Position numbers and translations under genes: made by a program. 64,000 bases of DNA from Zonotrichia leucophrys gambelii (Eukaryota; Chordata; Aves; Passeriformes; Passerellidae): the NCBI RefSeq assembly GCF_028769735.1, contig NC_088172.1, positions 67,728,631-67,792,630 of the forward strand. The letters run 5' to 3'. Of this stretch, positions 1-13,375 are shown piece after piece. Under the pieces are notes generated by a model. The model had not been told where the DNA came from. It searched no databases and was given only the letters and a program-made list of their open reading frames with translations. Every line of letters starts with the position of its first letter. The stretch's first letter is position 1.

Positions 1-230
1 GTTCAGTTCCAATCCTGTCTCTAAGAATATCTGCATCCCCTCTCCATTTCATGTCATCTGCAAATTTAACAAGCATACTCTGTATTCCATCATCCATAGT
101 GTAAACAAAAATGCTGGTAAAATTGGATACAGGTTCAGGATAAATCTCCATATAGATTCGCTTGTTACTTCTTCAATTTGGACAGGGAGTCTTTATAAGT
201 ACTCTTTCAATGTAGCTGTATGGAGTTCTT
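1..230 (-). mobile_element. Old CR1/L3-like LINE fragment, antisense
   Basis: Read on the plus strand, this is the complement of a CR1/L3-type LINE 3' reverse-transcriptase region. Recognisable landmarks are ATGTCATCTGCAAATTTA near 50, the ATTCCATCATCCA stretch near 85, AATTTGGACAGGGAGTC near 175 and AGTTCTTGATG near 225. These occur in the same order and spacing in the CR1/L3 antisense pattern I remember. The copy is heavily diverged and runs off the left end of the window, so it is an old insertion. No open frame of useful length survives. The right edge is uncertain, because similarity fades before the T-rich tract at 281-298. Confidence 0.65.
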
Positions 231-1037
231 GATGTTTTTGTTTTGCAATCAATCAAGCTAGCCTGTTGATCCAGATAATTTTCTTTTTTTTTTTTTTTGG
301 TTTTGCTTACTTAAAACAGTAGTACAAAAGATAATGCCAAAAGCCTAAGTAAAATAAAAATACACAACTGCCTCTCCTGCACTGATGCTCCTGAACCATC
401 ATAGTGGCTGTTAATCCGCTCCTTGTTTGCCATGTGCAGGCTTAGAGTAAGTTTACTTTTCCCCAGCTCTTTTTTATTTGTTTTTAGAAGCTGAAGGTAA
501 AATTGATAAGCTTTTGTACTCATTTCCTTTCTGTCTTCCTTTTACACACAGACCTCAAATGTACAGCATTGTCACAGTCGGTAACCCAACAGTCCACAGC
601 TATCCTCAAAGCAGCTGCTAACCTGTTTTAGGCAGTTTTTCACATATGGTAGAAAGATTGTTAATCAGGTTTAGACAAGTTAGCAACACTTTACTTTGAG
701 TGTTACCTAATCTGATCATTCAGGCTCTTAGGTTTTCTAACATTTATTTGGCCTTGTCACTGATGTTGCCTGCACCTCTCCAGTGCTAAGTGAGGAGAAA
801 GGAATTATTTGGCATAGCATAGAAAGGGATCAGCCTTAGGTCCAATGTAAATGAACTGGCAGAAGAAGCTGCCCTCACAAGCAGCAAAATTCATGGGGAG
901 ACCTAGGGGAAGAAAAGCCAGAGACTGTGCAACCAAGGGGTGTGGGCAGAGGCTGAGCTTCACAGGTGCCTCCAGGTTTCGCTGACTACTTGTATACTGC
1001 TGTGGATAACAATCATAGAATCCTTAAGGCTGTAAAA

Positions 1038-1313
1038 TGTGGGGGGATAGAATGTAAGAAAATATAATGCAGAAGGTAATCTCACACCTGAGGAGTTGCA
1101 GCTGTGCCAATTATCAAAGATTAGGAACAGGCCTGCCCTTAACAGGCCACAGCTGTGTCCAATAAGGATGAGTACTATAAAAGAGTGGGTTAGCTGGGTG
1201 AAGGAAGAGCTGGAGTTTGTTGGCTATGCTGTGAAGAAGGAGTCAGTGCTGTGAGGAGATGCCCATTAGAAATCACCAAGAAGATATGGAACTTTTGCAA
1301 TAAGATGACAACA
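1038..1313 (+). mobile_element. Solo LTR, family A copy 1
   Basis: A 276-bp element begins TGTGGGGGGATAGAAT and ends GATGACAACA, giving the TG...CA ends of an LTR. It aligns almost throughout with the element at 13489-13801, so it is a dispersed family. Promoter-like signals are a CCAAT motif near 1169 and TATAAAA near 1176. Flanking hexamers are GTAAAA (1032-1037) and GGAAAA (1314-1319). These match at five of six positions, consistent with a decayed 6-bp target duplication and class II (ERVK-like) integration. It lacks about 37 bp near its 3' end that copy 2 has. No internal retroviral sequence adjoins it, so it is a solo LTR. Confidence 0.8.
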
Positions 1314-1344
1314 GGAAAAGAGCTTTAGGACCATGAAGTCAAAC

Positions 1345-1945
1345 AATTAATCTAGTACCACTCTGCTCACCACTACAACCATATCTCCAAGTGCCATATC
1401 CACACAACTTTTGAATGCTTTCAGGGATGGTGATTCAACCATTTCTCCAGGCATCCTATGCCAATGCCTGACCACCCTTTCAGTGAATAAATGTTTCCTA
1501 ATATCCAAGCTAAACCTTCCCTGGTACAAGAGCTATTTCCTCTCATCCTTTCACTTGTTACCTGGAAGAAGAGCTTGACCTTCCCCTTGGTACAACCTCC
1601 TTTCAGACAGTTGTAGTGAGCGATAGGGTGCCCTTTGAGTCTCTTTTTCTCCAAGCAGAACAAGCCCAGTTCCCTCAGCTCCTCCTCATCAGGCTAGTGC
1701 TCCAGACCCTTCACAAGGGTTCCCTTGCTCTCTCTGGGCACTCTCCAGCACCTCAATGTGTTAATTGTAGAGAGGGGACTGGAACAAACACAGAACTTGA
1801 CGTGCAGCCTCACCATGCTGAGTGCAGTGGGACTGCCCTGGTCCTGCTGGCCACCCTGTTCTTGGCACAGGCCAAGCTGCCATTGGCCCTCTTGGTCACC
1901 TGGGTACACACTGGCTCACGTCCAGCTGTCAACCAGAGAAGGTAG
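1345..1945 (-). mobile_element. CR1 LINE 3' fragment, antisense
   Basis: The complement of a CR1 non-LTR retrotransposon. The plus strand carries the typical antisense landmarks in order: CAGGGATGGTGATTCAACCA (1422), ACCACCCTTTCAGTGAAT (1470), TTCCTAATATCCAAGCTAAA (1495), CTTGTTACCTGGAAGAAGAG (1554), CAGTTCCCTCAGCTCCTC (1668), CTCCAGCACCTCAATGTG (1743) and CTGGTCCTGCTGGCCACCCT (1838). These lie in the 3' UTR and distal reverse-transcriptase part of CR1. It is truncated, as CR1 usually is, and its frames are broken. It sits just downstream of the solo LTR. Open frames at 1616-1945 and 1725-2009 are by-products of this repeat. Confidence 0.9.
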
Positions 1946-3286
1946 GAGAAAGCAGCCTATTTTTGTAGGCCATAACTGTATAAAATACTCTGTCCCAAAA
2001 GTAGAATAGTTTTGTTGTGTGTTGAGGGATTTTGTCATCTAAATTTTCCCTTTTTAAAGTGTGTTTTATCTTTTCTCCTTTTAAGTGTGTGTTGCAGCTA
2101 TCCATTTTACCATGGAAAGAAACTGTCAGGCAAGGAGCCTGACTCATCTTTTAGTGTAGAAATGGCTTACAGAACAAATCTTAAACTCTACACCTCTGGA
2201 CACTTAAATCAAAAGAAGTTTTGTAAGCCTTCAGAGAAAATAAAACAGGGATGATGGTAGTCTGCCAGGAAACAAACTTTTTCCATAATAGAAAGAAATC
2301 AATTCCCAGCTGAAGATGAGAGCGCAAAGATTAGAAGATTTTCAGGTAACTTTTCATCCAGAGTCCGTTTGCTTCCAGCAAAGTCTGAATTTTTCTGCCC
2401 TAACAACAGACATCCACAGTCACCTGTGACTTGTGTTAGTGCCTCAGCAGATTTTTCTATTCCACAGGAAATACTAAAGTTGAAAGCACTAAAAGGAAAG
2501 AGGAGGGAACTGACAGATCCTATGAGAGTCATCGAAAGAGATGAGTTAGATGTGTAAGAGGTTATGGCTGTAGAACTTGTCAAAGGGGAATACCAGTTCA
2601 TACCTTCACACTTGGCTGGTCTAGCTAAAACTGAGCAGTTTAACAAGTTCTTGCATTTCAGGAGTAGTTTGTGGCAAACCATGAACTGTTACCAAATGAC
2701 TTAACAGCAAAATATTAGAGTAGCATGAAAGCAAGCTTCCTAAAATAAGAAAAAGTCTCCAAGTGGATGGAAAGGTAAATTTGGCATTATCTTTCTGGAT
2801 GCATTGGTTGTGTGTTCCAGAAAAATGAAAGAGGTTTAAGCAAAATCACCTCTCTCTTCTTTTCAAAGACCCAATCCCCTGTGTTTCCTTAGTTGAGCAC
2901 TTGTAAGACACATCTGCTACTATGGCCTGGACAAAAACTGACATTTCACGTAGATGAGAGAAACGTTTGAAAGAATTTGGCACTTTGTCCCTCACTGTGG
3001 TACTTATAGTCAGGTTTTCATCCTTTGTGAGATGCCAGCTTATTTATGAAGGGCATTTCATAGAGAATTTAGCAGTGGTGTTTGCTGGACTGTGGCTGCT
3101 AACACAGAAAGTAGAGATCAGGCTTGACTGAAACAGCCATGCCAACAGAAGCCCAAGTACAGCAGAAACTGGAAATCATTAGAGAAATAAGCAGAGCTTG
3201 TTTGTCTTGTATACATACCTCCACTGGAGTTTAGAAAATATCACCTACCACACAGTTAATGAACTTGCCACAAAAGTTGATGGGTT
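1946..3286. other. Unique AT-rich DNA, no firm gene
   Basis: No repeat is recognised here. One spot resembles a splice acceptor. At 2453-2467 a pyrimidine tract ends CCACAG, followed by 30 open codons (2468-2557), basic and helix-like, ending at a TAA. An upstream AG/GTAACT donor-like site lies near 2346. A 127-codon frame on the minus strand (2299-2682) overlaps it. Nothing ties either frame to a known protein, so no gene is called. Confidence 0.4.
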
Positions 3287-3353
3287 AGGGTTGCCTAATG
3301 ATATTGACTGAGATGGCCACCTCCCATCTCAGTCAATATCATTAGGCAACCCT
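3287..3353. repeat. Perfect 30-bp inverted repeat with 7-nt loop
   Basis: The left arm at 3287-3316 is exactly complementary to the right arm at 3324-3353, with the 7-nt spacer CCACCTC between them. As single-stranded DNA or RNA this would form a 30-bp hairpin without mismatches. The arms are of mixed composition and not part of any repeat I recognise. Complementarity stops abruptly at both outer edges. The absence of mismatches implies a young origin, such as an intrastrand template switch, or an assembly or read fold-back artefact. A microRNA-like precursor is possible but would normally contain mismatches. Confidence 0.95.
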
Positions 3354-6300
3354 TCTCCTCTGCTTCTGAGCTAAGAGGTCAGAGCAAAAGGAAGAAGGGA
3401 TGGGGGAACACAAGAGGCCAAGTGCAGTATTATATCAGGGTAACAACTTGGTCTTGTAATTTTTGAAGCATTTTTTACCAGGAAACCTTTTCCCCAAAAA
3501 CAATTTGCATCAGTACAACTTTTATGAGATAGAGCAACTCTGGTACAAAGCTTAACAGAAAACTGTACTAACTAGCAGTGATGTCAGTCTTTGTCCTTTG
3601 ATTAAATGGTTGGACTTACTACCAGCCTTGGTTTTAAACAAATATATTCACAAAGGAAAAAAAACTGCCATAGTGTATTATCTACCTGAAAGGCTTGTTG
3701 AGAAAAATTTAATCTTAGCCACAGAGCACTTTGAAGTGAGGCCAGCAGCTCTCTTGAGAAAAGGTTCCCACGGCAGAGGAGCCCAGCACAGGTTGCCTGA
3801 GAGACCCCCTTCTTTCTTTTGCCCAGATTTATTACTCAGACTTGGCAATGTATAACTATGAGATTCCAAGTGTATTATTTTAGCTGTTGTATCCCTTAGC
3901 TAGGGGTTCTTGGGTTATGTCTATGTGAATTATGAGCACAACAGTTACTTTTAAAGAATGCAATGTGTTTCAAGGTCTGCTTCTTGTCTTGCCCAATGCT
4001 CACACTTTAAAATCAAACAAACTTCATGGACTTCATAATTTCTTAACATTTAATAAGTTGTGATCTCAAAGGGGATAGCCAATTTCTTCCTCATTTTTGC
4101 TCCTTCTCCCAATGTACACAGGTAAGCAAACAAGAACAGTGAATACAAGTGTTAAGAGAGATGCCTGTATCGAAAGTTGATTTCCAGTCTGCTCAGTGAT
4201 TTGAACTGACATAATTTCATTCTGTAAGTTTCAACATGTTAATGGAGAAAGGAGAAATCAAGGAGAAAAGAGGAATTGCACATCTTTGCACATGCACAGG
4301 CCACAAGACTTGAAGAAATACCACTGGGGAAAAAGGTGAATGGCAAATACTTATATTAATTGATTCAGGAACAGGGTATGCTTTCAGTCACTGCTTTCAT
4401 TTATTCATTTAAATTAGGGTCATGAGTGTATGTCTCTGTATGTGTTTGTTTCATCCAATTTTTCTTGACTGATCAGCAAATTAAACTGCATGGCTACAAG
4501 AGCCGTGTGATTTTTGTCTTTAGTGCATTCCCAGTTCTGTTTCTGGCCCTACTGGTGAGACAAGCCTTTGCATGTGTCCCCTTGTTCCTACTGTGACTTT
4601 ATGCCTTTTAATTAACTGCATAGCAGCAAACCATCACTCTTTCTTCCTGCAGTGCCCCCCAGGTTACCAGAGAGCAGCATCATGTGCCACACTTACATTT
4701 TAACTTGCTGAAATATCTCTGTATGGTCAGGACAGAAGGGCAGGCAGCGTTTAGGAAAGATGGATGAGTTCTTTCCCAGGTTTTCTTTAATTATGGGTAA
4801 TACAAATTGACCCTGAGCGTCTAGTTACTGGTGAAGGACTTTGTTAAAAACATTATTTAAGAAAAAGCAAAAACCCACAAAAAACCTCCTCTTCCCCAAA
4901 CAAAACCATCCTCTAAAACCCCAGCCTTCTAACTTTTGAGCCCTAATCTTAAAATCCTTAAAATGTTTATGGGGAAAAAAAAAAAAAAATCAGTCTCTAG
5001 CCTACTGGTGAATTATTTCTCCATCTTTCACTTCAATGGTTACCTGTGTGTGATATTTCTTATCTTACTTACCAGGCAGTTTTCTATTTTTTTTCTTTTG
5101 GGTTTTTTTTTTCACAGTTTAGAATTAGAATACTTGAAATTCTTTATTTGGTTCAAAATCGGTTTGTTTTTATTCTTGAGCACTTAGGGCAGTGATTTGG
5201 GTGTAGAAGACAACTAAAATATTGTAGCTGAAAATTATACTCTGATAGAGTACAGACTTCGTAATGTGCTGGTAGTCATGATAGAATTTCTACATTGGTT
5301 CTCCCAGTAATAACTGAGGGGGCAAAATACACATTCCTCTATATTTTTCTATATTTTTGGGGGAAACAATTGCACATTAATATCCAACATTTATGGGAAA
5401 GAAAAGGGAAGAGGAGGTCAGAGAAATCAGTAAATCCTTGAGGAAGAGCAGCTACTTAGGTAAGTGAACTGTGCTGAGAATGATGTTGCTATAGTTGAAA
5501 TCCAATTTATCATCTCTAGGTTTTGAAAAAACCCAAAGGGTGGCAGAATAAGAAAACCTTCTGTCACAGAACAAAAGGTATGATTTTCCTGGAGCCAAAC
5601 TGAAACAGGCGTCTGTAATCTGGACTGTTAAGCATTTTTTTGTAGTCTTCTTTCCTCTCAGTTAAATTCATGAGCTCATCTGGACTCTCTGCTTATAATA
5701 CATTACAAGGTGGTACTTATTTGTCAATATTAGCTCATTTCCTTGGTGATGCTACAGAGAAATGAAGTATTTAAAGTCAGATATGGGCACTTCCTCACTC
5801 CCTGTTTGACATCACAGATCTTGTTCTTGCCCTTTGTTTTATTGTTGACAACAGTTTCTGTAGGAGCAACCCCCAGCAGGGAAATCTGAGACAGCAGCTG
5901 CTTACAGAATAGGCAGAATGTTGTCTGATTAGACTGTGCTGGATTTCTGAAGTGTCAACCTGTTGTCCTTCTGTCTTGTTTTTGGTAGATCCATGTCAGG
6001 TTTTTCCAGGTTTACTGGAGAAATGCTGCTGAGCAGAGGGTGGTGTTTGCCTCAGGCTTCCAGGAGCAGTGCTGCATGCCCCTTTCCCCTGCCTCTCCCT
6101 CCCCTGACATCTCAATTGTGCTGAAAGGAAAATGCACAAGGAAAGGTGTCTTCCACTATGGATGCACAGGGGGAGCACAGAGGAGATGTCAGGATCTGCG
6201 GGCAGAGCTATACCTGACCTGGAGCTATGCCCAGCCTCCTTGGAGCCTCTTCCCACCATGCTCATGGCACAGGAGCCCACCTCAGTTCATCCTGGACCTC

Positions 6301-6879
6301 TCAGCCCCTGCCCATTTCCCTATATCATCCTTTTGTATTCTTTCTTTTTTTTTTTTTTACTTCCCATACTCCAAAACTAGAGCCCTCTGTTTCTGACAGC
6401 TTCTTAAGCCTGTGTTCTCCATCGACCCAGAGACAATCCTGTGGATTTGCTCTGAGGATTTCCCCTAGTTATCCACTCTCTTTAGCAATGAGCCTGGGAG
6501 TAGCTGTGTGATATTGACAATCTGTTGAAATGACAGCATCAGAGCTTTGTCTAGGTTGGGTGTCTTACTGCTCAGTGGCATAACACCAGGAAGGATTGTC
6601 CAAAACCAAGTGGTTTGCATGAGTTTGAGTCTTCATATTTACTGGCTGTGACACATGCAGAAAACTGTCCATATTCTTTTTTTCTTTTTTTTTCTATTTT
6701 TTTTTTTTTAGTTTGAAGCAAACCCTTGATCTATTCAAATATGGAAAAAGCTTTGAATGGCGGAAACCTGCCATAGAACTCTAACCTTTAGTTTTGGAAG
6801 CTGTCCTGGCAGCCTACCTGCCTTCTTGTTCTTGCCCACTCCACTCTCTGAATCTGAAGAATTACCAAGTCACTCTTTC
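3354..6879. other. Unique AT-rich DNA with short homopolymers
   Basis: I see no gene or recognisable transposon. An A-tract of about 15 lies at 4975-4989 and T-rich tracts lie near 5080-5112, 6343-6358 and 6688-6710. The stretch 6000-6320 is somewhat more GC-rich and open in several frames (up to 118 codons). Frames are open on both strands, there is no convincing splice pattern, and no protein is recognised. Confidence 0.4.
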
Positions 6880-7025
6880 ACTAAGCTTCTGGTTCCTTTT
6901 CTTACCCATCTCTTTTTCTTGGAAATGTACCTCTAACAAGACTGGTGGCAGTCTTGTTTAACTAAGCTTCTGGTTCTTTTTTTACCCATCTCTTTGTCTT
7001 GGAAATCTAACTCTAACAAGACTGG
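6880..7025. repeat. 65-bp direct duplication, period 81
   Basis: The segment 6880-6945 recurs at 6961-7025 with few mismatches. Both copies begin ACTAAGCTTCTGGTTC and end CTAACAAGACTGG. A 15-bp spacer (6946-6960) separates them and itself contains CAGTCTTGTT, the complement of the copy ends (AACAAGACTG). This looks like a local duplication of unique sequence of moderate age. I assign no function. Confidence 0.9.
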
Positions 7026-10000
7026 GTGACTCAAGAGGTCCTTTATGTCTTTTCAATTGATGTTTCTATTGTATTTAGTGTGTGCACTATACAATATTTA
7101 CACTGTGCTTTTGAAAGGTATTTTGCATGATTCTGCAGTTAAGATACTGGAGTGTGAAAGACACTCAGGGTCATTAGCTTTCATTAAGGTAAGCAGAAAG
7201 GTGACTAACAGTGATCCAGTAATCTATGTGTCTATACTTGTCTGCAGAGAGAATTCATGATAGTTACCATGGGATAGTCAAACTGGCATGAATTTAAGAT
7301 GGAACAGGGCATAGTGTGGAATATTTATAGCTCCTGCACATGCAAATTTTATCTAGGCTATTCAGAGATTGATTTTTGTGCAAGCTTTTATAAATATTTT
7401 AGAGATAAAGGGGAAGAATATGACATTTTGTCTTCTGCCAAAGTGGTGAAAGGGAATAATGATAAACATCCTAGAATTATCTAAAGGAGTTTTGAGAGAT
7501 TTGTCAGCTGTTGGTATAAAAAGCCAGTGCCCCATAAGACTGTTCAGTTCTGAAGACAGTCTGTTTCCAGAGAAGTCTGGGCACATGTGCTATCCTAATG
7601 TCAACTTGCTAGATTTGCATGAAAAGCAACAACTGAAATTTGAGTCATTTGCATGCATTGCTTACTACTGACAGCCTAAGACTGAATTTTTTCCTCTTGC
7701 CACAGATCATGTGTGATCCTTTCTATGTGTAGGGAAACCATCCTTGGAGGGTGGGCAGAGGAAAAGCTTTTCATAAACAATCTTTTTTTTAATAACTTTT
7801 TTTAGTAGATGTTAAAATGTCTGGTAGAATTTTTGCAATCTGATGATGGAGGGAAACAAAAAAGAATATAGATATGTAGGCAGAGAGCTAAGCTGTCCTT
7901 TTATGCTATTGTAACATCTAACAATGTGCAGTTGCTTCCCTTGTTCAGTGAACAAGAGGTTTCCTCTTAGGAAAAGAAGCTGCAGTTTTAATAAAGAAGA
8001 GAGTGATTGAATCCTGTTCGCTTCTCACAGAGTGTCAATTCTTCTCTCCTTTGCATCACTGAGCATTCAAACCTGGAGTCACTTCGCTGTGATTCACTGA
8101 ACCTCAGTTTCTCTCTGCCCTATTAGAGCAACATTTGGCCTCTGGGCATGTGTAATGATCTTCATTGTATGTAAGAACTATTTATTTACATCTACCTTTG
8201 TATATGATCTTGAAAAGATATTTATGGAATTTCTCTTTTGTTGTAGTCTAGAGTGATGAAATAATTAAAAATAATGCAACAGATGAATCAGACTCCAGAA
8301 AATAAAAAAGGTGAGTGATAGAACACTTCTGAGTTGAGCAGAAAAGAGATGTGTTACAAATTTATGCCATTAAGGTTCTAAAGGGCCACAAGGAAAATCG
8401 ATCAAAAATTGCCTCAGCTTTTGATATTTTTTTCTGTTGGGGTGATCAAAATGTGCTGATATCTAATGAAATCAGATGTGCAATATTTCTTATACTTCTT
8501 TTACTCCTGGCCTTATCTGAAACCAGTAGGTGTCAGTGGAAGACTTGCTAAAGTGTTAGAGATGTCTCAGGGCATGAAACCCTCCAGCTGGCAGAAACAC
8601 AGTAACTGGATTTCATGCCTGTGATGAGGAGGTTAAACCCTGAATCATGTGCTTTCAAGTGCCCTTGCTAAGCTTCTTTCAGCCTTCACTGTATCAGTCC
8701 TGAATGCTGTAGTTATCCATACAATAGTCCAGTCCCTCTTGGAGGTTTGCTCAGTGCTTTGATTCAGTAACAGCACTGAGGTTTACACTCTATTGATGTA
8801 TTGCTCAAGAAAGCAGTGTCTTTTGATAAGTAAGTCTTTTGATCTGTAAGGAATCTGTATGAGGATCTTCAAGTAGGATAAAAAACCAGAAATCTGGAAA
8901 GTTGTAGAAGAGTAAAAAAACTAAAAAAGCTGCTTGCTGATAAACTAGGAAATCCTGTGAAATGTCACCAGGATAAAGTATAACTAGTCTGACCATAGCA
9001 CACCTGCATTTTATGGCCTTAGTGAAAACCTGTTCTGAAAGCCATTTTCTTCCAGAGTGTGAGAACATACTGGTTAGTAAGTTGTAAAGTGGTAAATAAG
9101 GAAATAGCTGTTCATAGGGTGATGTAAAGTTCCTCTTTGAGAGAAGAGAAAGATCCAAATCTTCTTTATCTTTCTGTGTAGTGTCAGGAAGAGTCAAGCC
9201 AGCTGTGCTTGTGTTTTTTGTGTCATTTTCTTCAGCAGCTAAACTGGCCCAATTTCTCCCTAGTGTAACTGTCTTCCCATCAATGAATGTATGCCTGAAT
9301 GCAGCTGCTCTGATTATGTTTGTTTCTACAGCATGGTACAGAATTTGAGCTCCATTGCTTTGCAGTCAACCACTAAAAAAACAGTAAAATCAGTCATTGG
9401 CTCTGGGTCTCCCATGGGGCTAATGAATAAAACAAACAGAACTCTCCAGGCCAAGGCATATCTGAGGAATAGTTTTGCATAAAATGAACTAAAAGGCATT
9501 TAAACAATGGGTAAAGGTTTCTCCTTTTCTCCTCCTTGCCAGGTACTAATTTCAGAAGTACTAACTCAGTTAACCTCAAACTTCCCCTCCCTGTCTTCCT
9601 CAATTACACATTGAGGAATTAAAAATAGCCAAGTCAGAAAGTTGTTAATGTTGCTGTTCTTCTTTTTGTCTTACTGCTCTATTTAGAAGCCCAAGCCAAG
9701 AAATTTGAGCCACATGTGCTAACATGTGCTGGCACTATAGGGAACAAAGCTTTACAAATGTTGTTCAAATATAGTTTGAGTGGGGTTTTTTGGTCTGTTT
9801 TGTTGAGTTGTCTGTTTGTTTGTTTAATGTGGGATGTGTTAATGTAAGCAATTAAAAAAGTGTTCAATCAATATTAACCTGAAATGAGAACTTGACAATT
9901 TTCTCAGAGGAGAGAAGGGCGATGTGAGTATATTTAAATATTGAATAAAGTTTTCTTAATATTTTCTAAAACAGAAGGCGTCATTTTCTTCTCTCTAGAT

Positions 10001-13000
10001 AAATTTCTTTGAGTCCCTTCCAGGACCAGTCACATATTCTGATCTACGGAGTTGAGACTATGCTCTTCTGTCATTTACAGTGCTTCACACAAAAGACAGG
10101 ATCTTTGAGAAGCCAGTGGCTGCTGGGCCCCAGGGCAGGAGCAGCAGGAAGCACGGTCCGGCCCTTTCCCCACATGAGCAGCGCATCCCTCACACTCTCT
10201 TCCTCCAGCCTGCCTCACTTTTCATCAGAGCTGCTGGCTCCCACTGGAGCTATTGAGTGAGTGCTGATACTGCACCCAGACCAGAGGGATGGAGAGGAGG
10301 GCTGCCTGCCACTGACAAACTGCTTGGAGAGTAGGAAATTTAGGTGTTCTGTGATCTTTAATGCTGAAATATCATCATTACCCAATATAATGCCTAGTCC
10401 TGAATCTGACACCCTGGTACAAAGCTGTTATATGTCAAATGAGGCTAATGAATTGCTGCAGAGTCTGAAAGTCCCTCCCAGATTCAGGGCAGCCCCTCAG
10501 TCAACAGGATTTTCCTGAGCTGCTCATTGCAGGAGTGAGACAAGCCGGAGAGTAAGGCTAGAAGCTCTCACACAGCAGAGAAAGGCCAATTCCTCCTTTC
10601 CATGTTCTCACTCCCTTCACCTGTGCCTTTCCTTCCTCCTTCCTTCCCTTCTGCATCTGCAAAGCCTTGGAGGTGTAACCCTGCACCCATCTTTCCTGGC
10701 TATTTTGTTCTCCATAGCTCCCCTTGCACCTGGACACAGGTGTGGGAGACAGATAAAGCAGGGGCATCCTCAGCTGCACTGCCCCCAGGGAAAGAAAGAA
10801 AGTTTATTTCTATTAGTACAGACCACTGGAGTGAAGGGCACTATTTGTGCATGCAGTTCCTCTCCTTCCCTGGATGAGGAGCTGGCAAGGGCTGTAGCAC
10901 AGCCCTGGCTGCAGCAGCACAGACACTGACAGCCTGCCGACAAGCTTGCTGACAAGCTGTGAAAAGCCAAAAAGGTCTCTGCCTCAAATAAGATCCTGGC
11001 TGGACAGAAGCATGAGCTGGCCATGTAGGATCTTGTAACAAAACATTATTGACTTGTACTGAGGTGAATGGGTGAAGTGACAGTGAAGCTGGCTTGTAAA
11101 ATTCTGAAGTGCATTTTTTTCTGGACTTTCCTAAGGGAGTAGAGTTTATTCATTCTGCTCCTTGTGTGCTGATATCTGTTTGTGCTGGGACTCAGTAATT
11201 TCTTCCTTGACTCTGTTTCCTTTGTGTCAGAGCCTGATTCTTTTTGCATGAAGAGCTAAAGGGTTTTGGTTGGGGGTGTCTGTGAAAGGTGAGTGGCACA
11301 GCCCACTGTGAATGTGCCAGCATTCATTTCCTGGTGGGAATAAAGTGTGGGTACAGGGGGTGTGTGTACCCAACAGAACTGGGGACAATATTGTGGGTGC
11401 TAGGCATGGTTAACTTAAGTTTACAGGTGGGTATTCCTGCTAAGAACCCCATGGACACAGCCTTGGATGACAACTAGCTTTGCACTGCCAGCTCTGTCGT
11501 TTACATTTTGCATGCACTTTTTTACTTCTGGAAACCTGAAGCAGACATGAGACGAAGAAAATAGCAAAAACTGCTCTCTGTTTCAGAACAGCTTGAATCT
11601 ATGAGGTGTAAAGTTCTTGATAAATGGGAAGAAATGAACACACTAGAGACTGTGAAGAAAGAAATAGTGGTTTATGCCGTGGCGGTGCATATAATGGCAA
11701 ATACTCTTAAAAAATACAGGCAAAAAATAATGAATTCTAAACACATCCTAGTAAGATTTCTGAAGAACTATTGGTGTCCATGTATCCATGTATTTACTAC
11801 CATGATGGACCTTTTAGCACTGAGATATTGCCCCTCAGTGGTCTTTATTTTACCCTCACACACAACATGTGCTTAGTTTGGGTTCTTCTCTGCTCACCAG
11901 AGCATCTCAGCCTCTGCCCCTGCAATGGGAGGCTTGTAGGCTGACCCTCACTAGCTCAGATGGGAATCTACAGACATAGAGGTTATTTCTGTATTTCATG
12001 CTGCAATTCTGGGGCTTTGCAAGTAAATGTACATTAAAAAACAGGATCATTATTTTTAACCTGTTTGTTTCTTAGCCTGGAGAAACAAAAAGGTTCTGGG
12101 TGGGATTTTTAAGTATTCCAAGTTGGCATCATCCATCCTTGAAATGAGTGCTGAAATGCCTAGTGACTTTATAGAGGGAGAGATAGGACTGTCTCTCTGA
12201 TTTCCTTTGAAATTTCTGGATGCTGAAATAACCAAAACATTTCTGGAGATTATCCTCTTGTATATAGGAATGACCACAGCTGTGAACACATTTTGGATGC
12301 AGACAGGAATGTCAAGTCAAGATTGATTCAGAAGTCTTTGATGAATTCTTGATATCAAGTAATTGATTTTTAATAAAATGACAAATATTAACATGAATAC
12401 TTGTTTACAGAACACAGTTGTTACTTGTTTGTTTTTTTGTGATTCACTAGGCTCCATCATTATTGGTTCCGCTCTCATAGTCATTGGTGCTGTACAAAGC
12501 AAGCAGTGAGAGATAGCCTTGTATTGAATGCTGTGTAATCCAAGGTATAGAGTATGCAGAAATTTGTTCATGTGCTAAAATTTACATACTGAAAGTGGCC
12601 CTAGTGAGGACCTCTTAAACTATAAAACATAGATGCTTGCAAGTTTCTGCAGGATTAGTGCATTCAGCATTTACAAACTGTATTCCTCTTCTTCTGGCTG
12701 TTGTGCAGCAAGAAATAGCACAAGATTTCAATAAAGGCACTTTAACATGTCCTTGTCACCGGTTATGCTGATAAGGGTTCCAGCTGTGTGAAGTGAGGAG
12801 GTAATTTCATGCAGCTAGAAGTAAAGTCAGCATGGGCAGGGGATAATGTGTCACTGTTAATGGTGGGCAAACAGCAGTTGCTCATGTAAGGCATATGTTT
12901 GACTAAGCATCTAAAAGGTCAAATATATCTCCAAACTTACTGTCTCCTGAAGCAGTTATACCAGTTGACAGGACATGAATTTAATTAATTAAGTATACTC

Positions 13001-13343
13001 TGAATAAAACAGGCACGAGAAAGCCCCCAAAATGCTGAAAAAAAACTTCATAATGTGAAAATTGCAGGTATAAGTACAGCCAGTGTTCTTATAATATGTT
13101 TGACCACCTTTAAATTCAATTACATATTTGAAATAATTGGTTTTCCTGTGGAATTTTTCAACCAACCCTGTGATCTGCTACCTAAGTGTACAAGAAAGAA
13201 GTCTGTCACTTCTTTCTAAAGCACTTAGCAGGTCTTCAATATCGGAGAGCTTTGGGAAATGAAGAGAATTCTTGGATTGTTTAGAAGATTTACTTGGTAT
13301 CAAGATATGAAAACAATGAACCGCAGCAGTAAGTCATGAACTC

Positions 13344-13355
<12 letters not shown>
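7026..13355. other. Unique DNA, no gene recognised
   Basis: No transposon that I can identify and no protein frame with recognisable residues. The longest frame is 130 codons on the minus strand (8805-9197) and shows no domain. The segment 10090-10950 is relatively GC-rich with several overlapping short frames on both strands, none recognised. A short T/G-rich run lies at 9780-9830. Confidence 0.4.
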
Positions 13356-13375
<20 letters not shown>

